Part shown: positions 18,116 to 26,328 of the stretch, piece by piece
How the letters are laid out: each line of letters starts with the position of its first letter
How positions within the stretch are numbered: the stretch's first letter is position 1
Assembly (NCBI RefSeq): GCF_036763085.1
Contig: NZ_JBAIYU010000023.1
Span: 1 to 46,738, forward strand
Length of the DNA stretch: 46,738 nucleotides
From: JBAIYU01 sp036763085
Lineage (GTDB): Bacteria > Bacillota > Negativicutes > DSM-1736 > Dendrosporobacteraceae
Direction: 5' to 3'
The notes under the pieces: generated by a model
What the model saw: the letters and a program-made list of their open reading frames with translations, nothing else
Database searches by the model: none
Told to the model about the DNA's origin: nothing
Program-made: the position numbers and the translations under genes

Positions 18116-19222
18116 TCAGCGTCCTCCCATACCTCTGCCCATTATACTAGGACTGCTGCCTTTCTGACCTGTTGGGTTCTGAGTTTGCGGCTTTGCTAAA
18201 GTTATAACTACTTGATCACCATCATTCAAACCGCTTGTAATCTCAATGCGATCGTCGCCGACAAGACCTGTTGTAATATTGATATTTTCAGTCTTGCCGC
18301 CCTCTCTTAATACAACAACATACTGTTGATTTTTATTGGTTTTAATAGCCGCCAAAGGCAGGGTCATTGTATTTTTACTTTCTCCGCTCTGAATTGACAC
18401 TCGCGCTGTCATAGTCGGTTTTAAGAGACTATCTGTTGAATCAATATCAATTATTACAGAATAATAAACAACATTCTGCTGTACATTTGCTTTTTGCGAG
18501 ATATTTGAAACTTTACCTTTAAAAACTTTCCCTGGATAAGCATCAACCGTAAAAGTAGCTGTTTGGCCTAGCGCTACTTTGCCTATATCGGATTCATCCA
18601 CTTGGGTTTCGATTTGCATTTTTGACATGTCGGCAACAGTCAAAATAACCATTGGATTTGAAATACCTTGAGCAACAGTTTGCCCCGCAGGAATTGGTTT
18701 GCCGATAACTACACCATCAATCGGTGACTTAATAACTGTTTCATTGAGCTGCGATACAGCATCATCATAACTAGCTTGCGCTACCTTGTATTCCATTCTT
18801 GAGGTATCTATCTGCTGATTTGACACCGCTCCGATTTTATTTAAAGTTAGATTGCGTTCATAGTTTGCAGCGGCATTATTAAGTCTTTCCTGCACTTGAG
18901 TCAGTTGTGCCTGTAAACGCTTATCGTCAAGTATTACTAATACTTGACCTGCTTTAACATAATCGTTCTCCTTAACTTTTACCTCCTGCAAAAGTCCGGT
19001 TATCTTCGAACTGATATCAACCATATTTACTGGTTTTATGGTACCTGTAGCCGAAACCGTCGAAACAACGTCACCTCGTTCAACTTTTACCGTTTGAACC
19101 GTAGACTGCCCTTGTGTTTGGCTTGACTGATAATACAGACCGCCTTTAATGGCTAAACCAACAACCAACAGAAGTAACAGCCACTTTTTATTTTGTTTAA
19201 TTTTCGTCCATATTGACCCCAT
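18116..19222 (-). CDS. MacA-type periplasmic adaptor protein
   Basis: This 368-residue membrane fusion protein has an N-terminal anchor helix (about residues 13-30), biotinyl-lipoyl halves (GDVVSTVSATGTIKP near 50; KSPIDGVVIGKPIPAGQ near 165), a short coiled-coil hairpin (about 105-155), beta-barrel and membrane-proximal domains, and a Gly/Ser-rich basic tail. The short hairpin fits MacA rather than long RND adaptors. It is the first gene of the three-gene exporter operon. A G-rich ribosome site (GGGGGTG) precedes the ATG. Confidence 0.9.
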   Translation of the reverse strand: MGSIWTKIKQNKKWLLLLLVVGLAIKGGLYYQSSQTQGQSTVQTVKVERGDVVSTVSATGTIKPVNMVDISSKITGLLQEVKVKENDYVKAGQVLVILDDKRLQAQLTQVQERLNNAAANYERNLTLNKIGAVSNQQIDTSRMEYKVAQASYDDAVSQLNETVIKSPIDGVVIGKPIPAGQTVAQGISNPMVILTVADMSKMQIETQVDESDIGKVALGQTATFTVDAYPGKVFKGKVSNISQKANVQQNVVYYSVIIDIDSTDSLLKPTMTARVSIQSGESKNTMTLPLAAIKTNKNQQYVVVLREGGKTENINITTGLVGDDRIEITSGLNDGDQVVITLAKPQTQNPTGQKGSSPSIMGRGMGGR

Positions 19223-19262
19223 GCGGCACCCCCACTTTATTTTTTTGCAAACTAATCCAATA

Positions 19263-19275
19263 GCGGTTAAACCGC
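19263..19275. promoter_or_regulatory. Inverted repeat in the leader of the MacAB-type operon
   Basis: GCGGTTAAACCGC is a perfect 13-bp palindrome around a central base. A TATAAT-like -10 box is read on the minus strand at 19320-19315, so the repeat would lie downstream of the start point, where it could be an operator or an RNA hairpin. Confidence 0.35.
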
Positions 19276-19418
19276 CTTAGCGCAAAACAAGAACTATCAT
19301 AATTACCTATTTGAATTATACTATATATTTTTTTGTTTTTTTTTAGAGAAATCAAAAGTATTTTTATCCAAGGTAACTTAAGCAGGCATGGACCAACAAT
19401 ATTCTATATTAAATAAAA

Positions 19419-19441
19419 AACATCTACCCTAAGTAGATGTT
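19419..19441 (-). terminator. Intrinsic terminator of the YueI-family gene
   Basis: AACATCTAC and GTAGATGTT form a perfect 9-bp stem with a five-base loop. On the minus strand it runs into T-rich sequence. Confidence 0.75.
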
Positions 19442-19500
19442 CCTGGCCGTTGAAAACCTATTGTCTGAACTGCCCTAGAAGATTCATAAACGTTAATAAA

Positions 19501-20088
19501 TTAATCAGAATGAGCCGGACATTTTTCGCCGGTAATTCGATCAAGGAAATTTAAACGATCATAATTCACTGTTTCCTCTGGAGCTATACTGACTAAAAGA
19601 TCATAGCACTCTGAGCATATCTTATAACCAGCTGATTTAATTAATTGATCTGACAAGCCTAATCTCGCTAGTTTTTCTTGGCGCTGCTCAACTTCAATAT
19701 CTTCAATTTCCACGGCTTCATTGCTCGCAATGACTAAGCCTATATCACTTTTGTATTTTTGATCATGCCTTACCACAAATGGTTTGCCAATTTTACGCGC
19801 TAATTTCTGATATTTTTCAGTATTCTTGTTGTCCAAATCACCGCTTAGGATCAGTTTCGCTGATCGTTTATCCTCAAGTGCCTGCTTTATTTCAGTATAT
19901 ATCGCTGCTTCTTCAACCTGCTCTTTCGTTAAACTGCGTAGAATCCTTTCCTTAAACTCTCCCAGATAAGCCGATTTTTCCCCTTGTTTAATCTCAGGTA
20001 CTCCATGCATACCTACCGTTACAACCTTTTCTAACTCACTTTTGGTTGTCCAAGTCCCTAATGCTGAGTTATTACTTTCTTTTGTCAT
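19501..20088 (-). CDS. YueI-family protein (DUF1694)
   Basis: This 195-residue protein of unknown function contains the DUF1694 core: YLGEFKERILRSLTKEQVEE (about residues 33-52), a Rossmann-like middle with LILSGDLDN and YQKLARKIGKPF, and SDIGLVIASNEAVEIED. The last 70 residues carry Cys and acidic residues, including CSECYDLL, an extension beyond short family members. The ATG at 20088 lies after AGGAAG; the longer frame upstream lacks a good ribosome site. It is divergent from the DUF4328 gene. Confidence 0.75.
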   Translation of the reverse strand: MTKESNNSALGTWTTKSELEKVVTVGMHGVPEIKQGEKSAYLGEFKERILRSLTKEQVEEAAIYTEIKQALEDKRSAKLILSGDLDNKNTEKYQKLARKIGKPFVVRHDQKYKSDIGLVIASNEAVEIEDIEVEQRQEKLARLGLSDQLIKSAGYKICSECYDLLVSIAPEETVNYDRLNFLDRITGEKCPAHSD

Positions 20089-20223
20089 TGCTCTTCCTTT
20101 CTTAGTAATTTTGTTGATCCTTTTAATACTTACAAAACAAATGATATCCAAAATAAAAGAAGGATTAATTCCAACGGTAACTGAATAATTAGAATAGTAG
20201 AAGCTAATAGGAGGTAATATTTT

Positions 20224-20925
20224 TTGACTTTCTCAAAAATGAAGTTTACACAACACTTTGTTTCTTTCTCCTTATTATGTACACTGCTTGCAACAGCATA
20301 TCTAGCTTACATGGCTTATGGCACTAATATCATACTTGCTAAAATAAGTTCAGGCCATAAACTGCCAGCAGAAGAGCTTCATATTCTTATTCAGTCGCTG
20401 GCCTCAATTGAAAGCTTTGGCGGCATTATCCTTATACTTACCTCAATTAGTATGTTGAGTTTTCTTATTTGGTTATATAAAAGCTATAAAAACCTACTAG
20501 TATTAAATAAAGTCCCGGCAAAGTTTTCACCTGGCTGGGCTGTCGGTTGGTTTTTTGTCCCGATATTAAATCTTTATAAACCATATCAGGTAATTACAGA
20601 ATTATGGAATGAGAGTTTTAAGAATTCATCTAAGCAAGGCTTTGCTGTTAAACAAGGTCCAACAATCATAAAAATATGGTGGCTTACGAATGTTGCCAGC
20701 CAAATTACCTCACTCTTAACAAACGGTGCCGCAAGTCAGGTTAAAAACATTCAAACACTTCCGTTTGCCGAAATAGCCTCACATTATCTTGCGCTATTAG
20801 AACTAATAACAATATCCTCAATTCTCTCAGTTTTTGTAGTGGCAGGATTTATCTTTGTAGTATTTAACATCAATGAGATACAGAGGTCAAGTCATCAAGG
20901 TAGCCTTAATTCAGGTGGAGCTTAA
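20224..20925 (+). CDS. DUF4328 membrane protein
   Basis: The 233-residue protein has about four membrane helices (near 12-34, 65-90, 140-160 and 180-210). The conserved centre is NKVPAKFSPGWAVGWFFVPI followed by LYKPYQVITELW, the diagnostic segment of DUF4328. The role of the family is unknown. The start is TTG at 20224, nine bases after AGGAGG (20209-20214); an ATG five codons later is spaced too far. A strong terminator follows, so it is a single-gene unit. Confidence 0.8.
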   Translation: MTFSKMKFTQHFVSFSLLCTLLATAYLAYMAYGTNIILAKISSGHKLPAEELHILIQSLASIESFGGIILILTSISMLSFLIWLYKSYKNLLVLNKVPAKFSPGWAVGWFFVPILNLYKPYQVITELWNESFKNSSKQGFAVKQGPTIIKIWWLTNVASQITSLLTNGAASQVKNIQTLPFAEIASHYLALLELITISSILSVFVVAGFIFVVFNINEIQRSSHQGSLNSGGA

Positions 20926-20956
20926 ACTCCATCTGAAATTCAGCAACTGACTTAGT

Positions 20957-20989
20957 ATGCCCCCCTATGGAAGCACCATAGGGGGGCAT
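20957..20989 (+). terminator. Strong intrinsic terminator after the DUF4328 gene
   Basis: A perfect 14-bp stem (ATGCCCCCCTATGG and its complement) has a five-base loop, followed by CTTTTA. Confidence 0.85.
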
Positions 20990-21006
20990 CTTTTACTGAA
21001 AAGAGC

Positions 21007-21156
21007 TTATTCTCCTCGCAGGAACATCATTGCAGCTTGGATGCTCGCTTCAGCTTTAGCTTCCTTTTCTTCCTCTGGTGAAATTTCTTGAGTCGAATCA
21101 ATCTTCGGACCTGAGTATTCTAAGTATGCATCAGCTTTATTTTTACTTTCTTTCAA
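21007..21156 (-). CDS. 49-residue acidic small protein
   Basis: A TTG start at 21156 lies eight bases after GGAGGT (21165-21170) and opens a 49-codon frame: KESKNKADAYLEYSGPKID, a Glu/Lys/Ala-rich helix-forming middle, and AAMMFLRGE at the C-terminus. The strong ribosome site and biased, amphipathic composition support a real gene. It has no signal peptide or membrane helix, and I do not recognise a family. It stands alone between a terminator and the molybdenum genes. Confidence 0.6.
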   Translation of the reverse strand: MKESKNKADAYLEYSGPKIDSTQEISPEEEKEAKAEASIQAAMMFLRGE

Positions 21157-21247
21157 TTTTTTCTACCTCCATATAGACATCTTTGAATTGATAGTCTATA
21201 CAGTTGGATAATTTATATACCCAGCCCAGAGGTTTAACAGATTAATC

Positions 21248-22183
21248 CTATTGTTTACCGCATTCTCCGCCAGTACCACGCAATATTTCGATTGCATGGG
21301 GCAGGACGGGCATGATAACTTGCAAACATTCACGAACCCCTTTCGGACTACCAGGCAGATTTACAATCAAGCTTTTTCCTCTTATTCCGGAAGTTGCGCG
21401 GCTTAACATTGCCCGTGAAGTCTTTGAGTAGCTTTCTCGCCTCATAGCTTCCGGAAGTCCAGGGACTTGACGTTCGATAACTTTTAAAGTTGCTTCTGGT
21501 GTAACATCACGCTGAGCGAAGCCAGTTCCGCCTGTTGTCAACACTAAAGCAGCACCGGTCTGGTCAATAAGTTCAGTCATAGCACCGGCTAGGATGTCAA
21601 TATCGTCTGGCAGTATGCGGTAATCTATAACCTCGCCATTTATTTCGCTAATCATTTGTTTAATTTCTTGTCCGCTCAAATCTTCCCGTTCGCCTTTTGA
21701 TCCTTTATCACTGGCAGTTATTACAGCAACTGGTATACCATTCCATACCTCTATTTTATCGCCAGTACTAACTTTACCGCCTTTGAGAACCCTTGCAAAG
21801 ATACCTTCCTTAGGCATAACACATTCGCCGACTTGTTTAAAAATCTCGCAATTATGATGGCACTTTTTACCGATCTGAGTTACCTCCAGCAATGCATCAC
21901 CAACTGTTAAATATGTTCCTATAGGCAGTGCTGCTACATCCATACCAGCTACAGTAAGATTCTCGGCAAAATCACCTGGAGCTAAATCAATCCCCCGCTC
22001 CAGACTGGCTTCACGCATTTTGTCGACACTCGTTATACTTAATAGACTAATTTGTCGGTGCCACTTACCTGCATGTGCGTCACCTTCTATTCCCCAATTT
22101 GCACACAATTGAGCTTCTGGGACAGGCTCTTTCCTTACCCCTTTAGCTTTGCTGATGCAGACAGCAGTTATTGTTCCGGACAT
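21248..22183 (-). CDS. MOSC domain fused to MogA/MoaB-type molybdopterin protein
   Basis: The 311-residue protein is a fusion. Residues 1-150 are a MOSC domain (GIEGDAHAGKWHRQIS; GDFAENLTVAGMDV; a Cys-containing KKCHHNCEIF), a fold that binds sulfur carried on cysteine in sulfurated-Moco proteins. Residues 150-311 are a MogA/MoaB domain (VAVITASDKGSKGERED; LTTGGTGFAQRDVTPEAT; VNLPGSPKGV), which adenylates molybdopterin before Mo insertion. The ATG overlaps the 3' end of moaC by 16 bases, with AGGAAGG upstream. The fusion hints at coupling Mo insertion with cofactor handling; that is inference. Confidence 0.9.
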   Translation of the reverse strand: MSGTITAVCISKAKGVRKEPVPEAQLCANWGIEGDAHAGKWHRQISLLSITSVDKMREASLERGIDLAPGDFAENLTVAGMDVAALPIGTYLTVGDALLEVTQIGKKCHHNCEIFKQVGECVMPKEGIFARVLKGGKVSTGDKIEVWNGIPVAVITASDKGSKGEREDLSGQEIKQMISEINGEVIDYRILPDDIDILAGAMTELIDQTGAALVLTTGGTGFAQRDVTPEATLKVIERQVPGLPEAMRRESYSKTSRAMLSRATSGIRGKSLIVNLPGSPKGVRECLQVIMPVLPHAIEILRGTGGECGKQ

Positions 22184-22659
22184 ATATCATCCTTCCTCTC
22201 ATACAATCCACTTGCGCCGCCTTCTTTATGTACAAGACAAATATTAGAAATGACCATCGCCCTATCTATAGCTTTACACATATCATAGATAGTTAATGCA
22301 GCAATCGATACGGCAGTCAAAGCTTCCATCTCTACGCCAGTTTGACCACTTACCTTCACGGTAGCCTCAATAAGCACTGATTTTGTTTGACGATAAAAAG
22401 TAAGCTCAATTCCACTGACTGCTAGAGGATGGCAAAGCGGAATTAACTGATGCGTCTGCTTTGCCCCCATTATTCCTGCTAATCTGGCAACCTCTAGAAC
22501 GTTACCTTTTTCGATTTTTGAATCATATATTTTAAGCAGCGTCTCTTCCTTCATAAAAACCTGACCACGAGCAATCGCAATGCGATTAGTCAACGGCTTA
22601 TCCGTAACATCAACCATTCGGCTTTCGCCGCGCTCATTAAAATGAGTAAAGTCTGGCAT
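22168..22659 (-). CDS. moaC: Cyclic pyranopterin monophosphate synthase MoaC
   Basis: This 163-residue protein catalyses the second half of the first Moco step, closing the cyclic phosphate of pyranopterin. Family motifs are plain: MVDVTDKPLTNRIAIARG at the N-terminus, AGIMGAKQTHQLIPLCHPL with the catalytic region, and GQTGVEMEALTAVSIAALTIYDMCKA. Length matches the family. GGAGG lies nine bases before the ATG. It overlaps the downstream MOSC-Mog gene. MoaA, its partner in the step, is not in the window. Confidence 0.95.
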   Translation of the reverse strand: MPDFTHFNERGESRMVDVTDKPLTNRIAIARGQVFMKEETLLKIYDSKIEKGNVLEVARLAGIMGAKQTHQLIPLCHPLAVSGIELTFYRQTKSVLIEATVKVSGQTGVEMEALTAVSIAALTIYDMCKAIDRAMVISNICLVHKEGGASGLYERKDDICPEQ

Positions 22660-22723
22660 TTAATCATTCCTCCGATTTACTTTTAATATAAATTTGGCAT
22701 AAGCATCGGTCCATCTTTCCGAA

Positions 22724-24748
22724 TTACAGTTTTTGAAGAGCTATGTTATTAGAAGCTAATCTAACGCTTACTTTTACATCATAGAAGGTACTTCCTTTGG
22801 CTTTATCGGTCAAGCGTTGTGAAGTAAGTGCATTAACAGCTCTTTTACCAGGAGCATGTTCTATCCACCAAACACCTTCTGTGACAACTATACCAGGCGG
22901 TACATCATTTGTTATCTTTAATTCAAAATCAACTTCACCACGGTTGTTATAAGCAGTAATAAAATCGCCAGACTTAAACCCTTCCTGAGCTGCATCAGCT
23001 GGATTCATTTTGAGCAGCATTTTATCTTTTTTTATTAGATCAATACGCTCATTGAACGACGAATTTAAAAGCCGTGGATCAGGTGAGTTCACCAGCCAAT
23101 ATTTTTCCTCGTCACCATAAGGAAGCTTAAAATAAGGTAAGCGTTCTTCTTCCCTTGGATTGAGTATTTCAATTTTGCCTGAAGGTGTCTTAAAGCTGGT
23201 TTTATAGTCGTGAGCGAGAGGTAATTCAACTGGCAATCCTTGTCGAAGTTCATCTAGATTGGTCTGAGCCAGCCAGGTCGAAGGCTCACTCAAAGCCGCT
23301 TCAATTAAATCATCAGCTGACATATTAAAAAAATCGTTCTTTATTCCCATTGCATTTGCAAGTAAACAAAACACTTCCCAATTAGACTTCGACTCACCCA
23401 CTGCCGGTATCACTGGATATGCTCGTTGAACTGCATAGTGCCCATAAGAACGATAAATATCGCTATGCTCAAGTGAAGTAGTAGCTGGCAGAATTATATC
23501 AGCATACTTAGCCGTGTCAGTCATAAATCTTTCATGAACAATGGTAAATAAATCATCTCTTTCTAGACCAGCGATAACCTTATTCTGGTCAGGTACAACT
23601 GCCGCCGGGTTAGATGCGTAAACATATAGACTCATTACTGGCGGATTTGCCAGTTCATTAAGTGCACTTCCAAGTTGATTCATGTTTATATTTCGGGTAA
23701 TGTTTTCTTGAAAATCTTCCCTGGTTACAAATGCGGCATCTAATGCACTTCCAGTAGAAACTGACGCCATTAGCCCGCCCCCTGGCTTTTTCCAAGCACC
23801 AACCAGCGCTGGCAAACAGGTTATCGTTCTAACAGTCATAGCACCATTACCATAGCGTGATAAACCACTGCCTAAACGTATAAATGGTGCCTTGGCTTTC
23901 GCATAAGCGCGAGCCATTTCTTCAATAACCTCAGCGGATAAGCCTGTTATTTCACATACGGCTTCAGGTGTGTATTGAGGCAGTATTTCATTTTTAAAAT
24001 CCTCGAAACCTTGAACACTCGAATTTATAAAATCATTATCTATTAAGTTATCACGATCAATTACATGCATCATACCTAATGCCAGCGCACCATCAGTACC
24101 AGGCTTAACCACAAAAACTTCATCTGCCGCTTTTGCCGTTGATGTTTTATAGGTATCAATGAGCCAAACTTTAGCACCGCGTTTTTTTGCATAATCCACA
24201 TCATGCATAATATGGATATTTGTGGCTAAAGCATGAAGTCCCCACAGGATAACCAAATCACTCTTTTGAATTTCACTGGGATGCGGAGCTAATGTTTCCC
24301 CCATAACAGCCTGCCAGCCATAGCCCTTTGCTGGCGCACAGATGGTTCGTTCCAAACGGGATGCACCAAGACTATAGAAGAAAGGATGACCTGCGTTGCG
24401 CTGTACTAAGCCCATTGTTCCTGCGTAAGAGAATGGCAGTATTGCTTCGGCCCCATATTTTTCAATTATCTCTGTCCATTTAAGCGTAATTTGTTCAATG
24501 GCTTGCTCCCAGGAAATCGGTTTATAACTACCGCTTCCTTTAGGTCCAGAGCGAATTAATGGTGTAACAATCCGTTGAGTCGAATGGACCGTTTTTTCAT
24601 ACTTAGCCATCTTGGGACATAATGTACCCCTGGTAAAAGGATGCTCATTATCACCGCTAACCTTTATTGCTTTTCCTTCCTCAACATGCACAAGTAAGCC
24701 GCAGGCATCTGGACAGTCATACGGACAAACCGAACGCATTACAACCAA
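22724..24748 (-). CDS. Molybdopterin (bis-MGD) oxidoreductase with 4Fe-4S cluster
   Basis: The 674-residue protein belongs to the DMSO-reductase superfamily. The N-terminal cluster motif is C-x3-C-x3-C-x27-C (Cys 8, 12, 16 and 44). Then come the Mo-binding domains (ILPFSYAGTMGLVQ; DLVILWGLHALATN; VVKPGTDGALALGM) and the C-terminal MGD-binding beta barrel (LKMNPADAAQEGFKSGDF). There is no Tat signal, so it is cytoplasmic. The start is TTG, seven bases after GGAGG; the ATG three codons later is too distant. The electron partner and substrate cannot be told. It lies directly upstream of moaC and the MOSC-Mog gene on the same strand. Confidence 0.9.
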   Translation of the reverse strand: MVVMRSVCPYDCPDACGLLVHVEEGKAIKVSGDNEHPFTRGTLCPKMAKYEKTVHSTQRIVTPLIRSGPKGSGSYKPISWEQAIEQITLKWTEIIEKYGAEAILPFSYAGTMGLVQRNAGHPFFYSLGASRLERTICAPAKGYGWQAVMGETLAPHPSEIQKSDLVILWGLHALATNIHIMHDVDYAKKRGAKVWLIDTYKTSTAKAADEVFVVKPGTDGALALGMMHVIDRDNLIDNDFINSSVQGFEDFKNEILPQYTPEAVCEITGLSAEVIEEMARAYAKAKAPFIRLGSGLSRYGNGAMTVRTITCLPALVGAWKKPGGGLMASVSTGSALDAAFVTREDFQENITRNINMNQLGSALNELANPPVMSLYVYASNPAAVVPDQNKVIAGLERDDLFTIVHERFMTDTAKYADIILPATTSLEHSDIYRSYGHYAVQRAYPVIPAVGESKSNWEVFCLLANAMGIKNDFFNMSADDLIEAALSEPSTWLAQTNLDELRQGLPVELPLAHDYKTSFKTPSGKIEILNPREEERLPYFKLPYGDEEKYWLVNSPDPRLLNSSFNERIDLIKKDKMLLKMNPADAAQEGFKSGDFITAYNNRGEVDFELKITNDVPPGIVVTEGVWWIEHAPGKRAVNALTSQRLTDKAKGSTFYDVKVSVRLASNNIALQKL

Positions 24749-24895
24749 ATTTCTCCCTCCTCGGAACTATAGTATAACTAAACAATTATAATCTGTTAAA
24801 TAATTATTCAACGATTAGTATTAAGAAGCCTTCAAAAAAAATAATGTCCTAATATTTTTAACCAATATTTAATTTTTTGCTCTGAAAATATTAAA

Positions 24896-24929
24896 AAGAG
24901 GCAATGAGTAATTCGCTCAATTGCCTCTT
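24896..24929 (-). terminator. Intrinsic terminator of the ECF S-component gene
   Basis: AAGAGGCAATGAG pairs with CTCAATTGCCTCTT through one bulged base. T5 follows on the minus strand. Confidence 0.8.
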
Positions 24930-24943
24930 AGCTATATCACAAT

Positions 24944-25513
24944 TTATTTTACTCTTTTTACTGCTAGCACAACTGGCACAGTTATAGCCGTGGAAATAAT
25001 CGCTTCAGGCACACCGTTCATAACTGCGATGCCACTGATAACTTTAAATACTGTATCAGGATTAATTCCTCTTGCAACTGCAAAATCGGCTGCATATAAG
25101 ATATAAATCATTCCAAGCACACCAATAGTATTAGTCAGTGAACCAATAGCTGCACCAACCCCAATACCGAGCGACTCTCGCTTAGCAGAAATAAGTTTAT
25201 ATGAGTAATAAGCAGTTAATCCAATCATTATACGCGGAACTACAGACACAAGTGGATTAATAAATGCAAAGGATAAAACATTAGGTGTCGCCATGTTTTG
25301 AAAAATACTAAACAACCCAAAAATCAAGCCTATCAGCATTCCAACTATCGGCCCTTCCAATATAGCACCAATTATAACAGGAATATGCATAATAGTCGCT
25401 TTAGCCATAGGCAGCGGTATAAAACCATAACCTGTTAAACCTAGGATGACACAGATGGCTGATAACATTCCTACAACAGCCATTTTTCGAACTTTAGATT
25501 TTTTTTGTACCAT
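24944..25513 (-). CDS. ECF transporter substrate-binding (S) component
   Basis: This 189-residue integral membrane protein has about six helices and a basic N-terminus that typically docks on the shared energising module. The IIGAILEGPIVGMLIGLIFG segment after MHIPV is typical of vitamin-type S components (PF12822-like). The ATG at 25513 lies six bases after GGAGGGG (25520-25526); the longer upstream frame runs into the structured leader. EcfA/EcfT are not in the window, so it would share a group-II module encoded elsewhere. The substrate is unknown; the Mo/purine neighbourhood and structured leader suggest a cofactor or its precursor. Confidence 0.85.
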   Translation of the reverse strand: MVQKKSKVRKMAVVGMLSAICVILGLTGYGFIPLPMAKATIMHIPVIIGAILEGPIVGMLIGLIFGLFSIFQNMATPNVLSFAFINPLVSVVPRIMIGLTAYYSYKLISAKRESLGIGVGAAIGSLTNTIGVLGMIYILYAADFAVARGINPDTVFKVISGIAVMNGVPEAIISTAITVPVVLAVKRVK

Positions 25514-25529
25514 TATAAACCCCTCCGCT

Positions 25530-25668
25530 CTTATTCCATAAGGATATAAGTCGTCTAAGACCAATGCCCTTACTAGTTCGGTTCCTGCATGGATACCGAC
25601 TATAACTCAGAAATTAACCAGCAGTAATATGCTATCCCTGTGGCTCTAAGTCTACGGTCTTATTGGTT
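25530..25668 (-). ncRNA. Structured leader RNA before the ECF S-component (candidate riboswitch)
   Basis: On the minus strand I read P1 TAAGACC (25662-25656) with GGTCTTA (25562-25556). P2 is GACTTAG (25652-25646) with CTGAGTT (25610-25604), capped by AGCA/TGCT. P3 is AGTCGGT (25601-25595) with ACCG-A-ACT (25582-25575), extended by TCC/GGA. A further hairpin, CTTAT-A-TCC-TTAT-GGA-ATAAG (25550-25530), sits directly before the ribosome site. An alternative pairing ACCAAT/ATTGGT competes with P1. I could not match it to TPP, cobalamin, THF, preQ1, purine or Moco consensus motifs by eye. Confidence 0.5.
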
Positions 25669-25716
25669 CAACAACAAATCCAAAATTCCTGCAAAAATTT
25701 ACACTTTACTAACGAA

Positions 25717-26328
25717 CTAATGCCGCCGGTTATTTTCTCGAATTAAACACTCATACTCCTCATGAGTATCAGCGTCATAAAAGACCCATTTATCAGTCCA
25801 TTCCAAGGGCTCTACCCACTTAGAATTTTCCCTAATAATGCTGCGTCCACCGTTATCTCCGGCAAGGTTCATTAAAGAATCCCGCCATTCGGCACCAAAT
25901 ATTACTGGACTAAAATTTTGTCCTTTATATTGAGGAACGATAATAGCTTCTGAATTGTTTACCATATAAAATCGGTCTATGAGTGCCTTTATTAATTGCT
26001 CAGAAATTAAGGGCTGATCCCCTGGTATAAAGATTACTCCATCCAGTTTTTCGCCTAATTTACTTAAAGCCAAACGGATAGATGACGCCTGACCTGTTTC
26101 CCGAGCATCATTAAAAATCCAGTTAACTTGATGCTCATCGCAAATTTCGGCTAAATTTTGCTGCGGTTCACCAATTACAGCTATACACTCAGCCCATTCA
26201 AAAGCCATTACAGTACCCAAAACATTTGCTAGTATCGGTATATCGTTTAAAGGAAGCAAAAGCTTTTGCTGTCCCATCCTGCGAGATAAACCAGCCGCCA
26301 AAATAACAGCACCAAGGTTAATTGTCAC
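25717..26328 (-). CDS. mocA: Molybdenum cofactor cytidylyltransferase-like NTP transferase (MocA family)
   Basis: The 203-residue nucleotidyltransferase joins CTP to Mo-molybdopterin to give the MCD cofactor used by xanthine-oxidase-family enzymes. The nucleotide-binding N-terminus is VILAAGLSRRMGQQKLLLPL (about residues 8-27). The metal-binding loop is FIPGDQPLIS near 98, and PQYKGQNFSPVIFG follows. The start is GTG, overlapping the TGA of yqeC (GTGA), so it is the last gene of the hydroxylase-maturation operon. A cytidylyltransferase role fits the downstream need of the hydroxylase encoded at 30.5-34.1 kb. Confidence 0.9.
   Translation of the reverse strand: MTINLGAVILAAGLSRRMGQQKLLLPLNDIPILANVLGTVMAFEWAECIAVIGEPQQNLAEICDEHQVNWIFNDARETGQASSIRLALSKLGEKLDGVIFIPGDQPLISEQLIKALIDRFYMVNNSEAIIVPQYKGQNFSPVIFGAEWRDSLMNLAGDNGGRSIIRENSKWVEPLEWTDKWVFYDADTHEEYECLIRENNRRH

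Noticed and set aside
25561..25668. Leader RNA considered as TPP, cobalamin or Moco riboswitch
   Set aside because: Only fragments resemble those classes (CTGAG, GAACC, GCCAC). The order and the conserved cores of each class are not met, so I left it unassigned.
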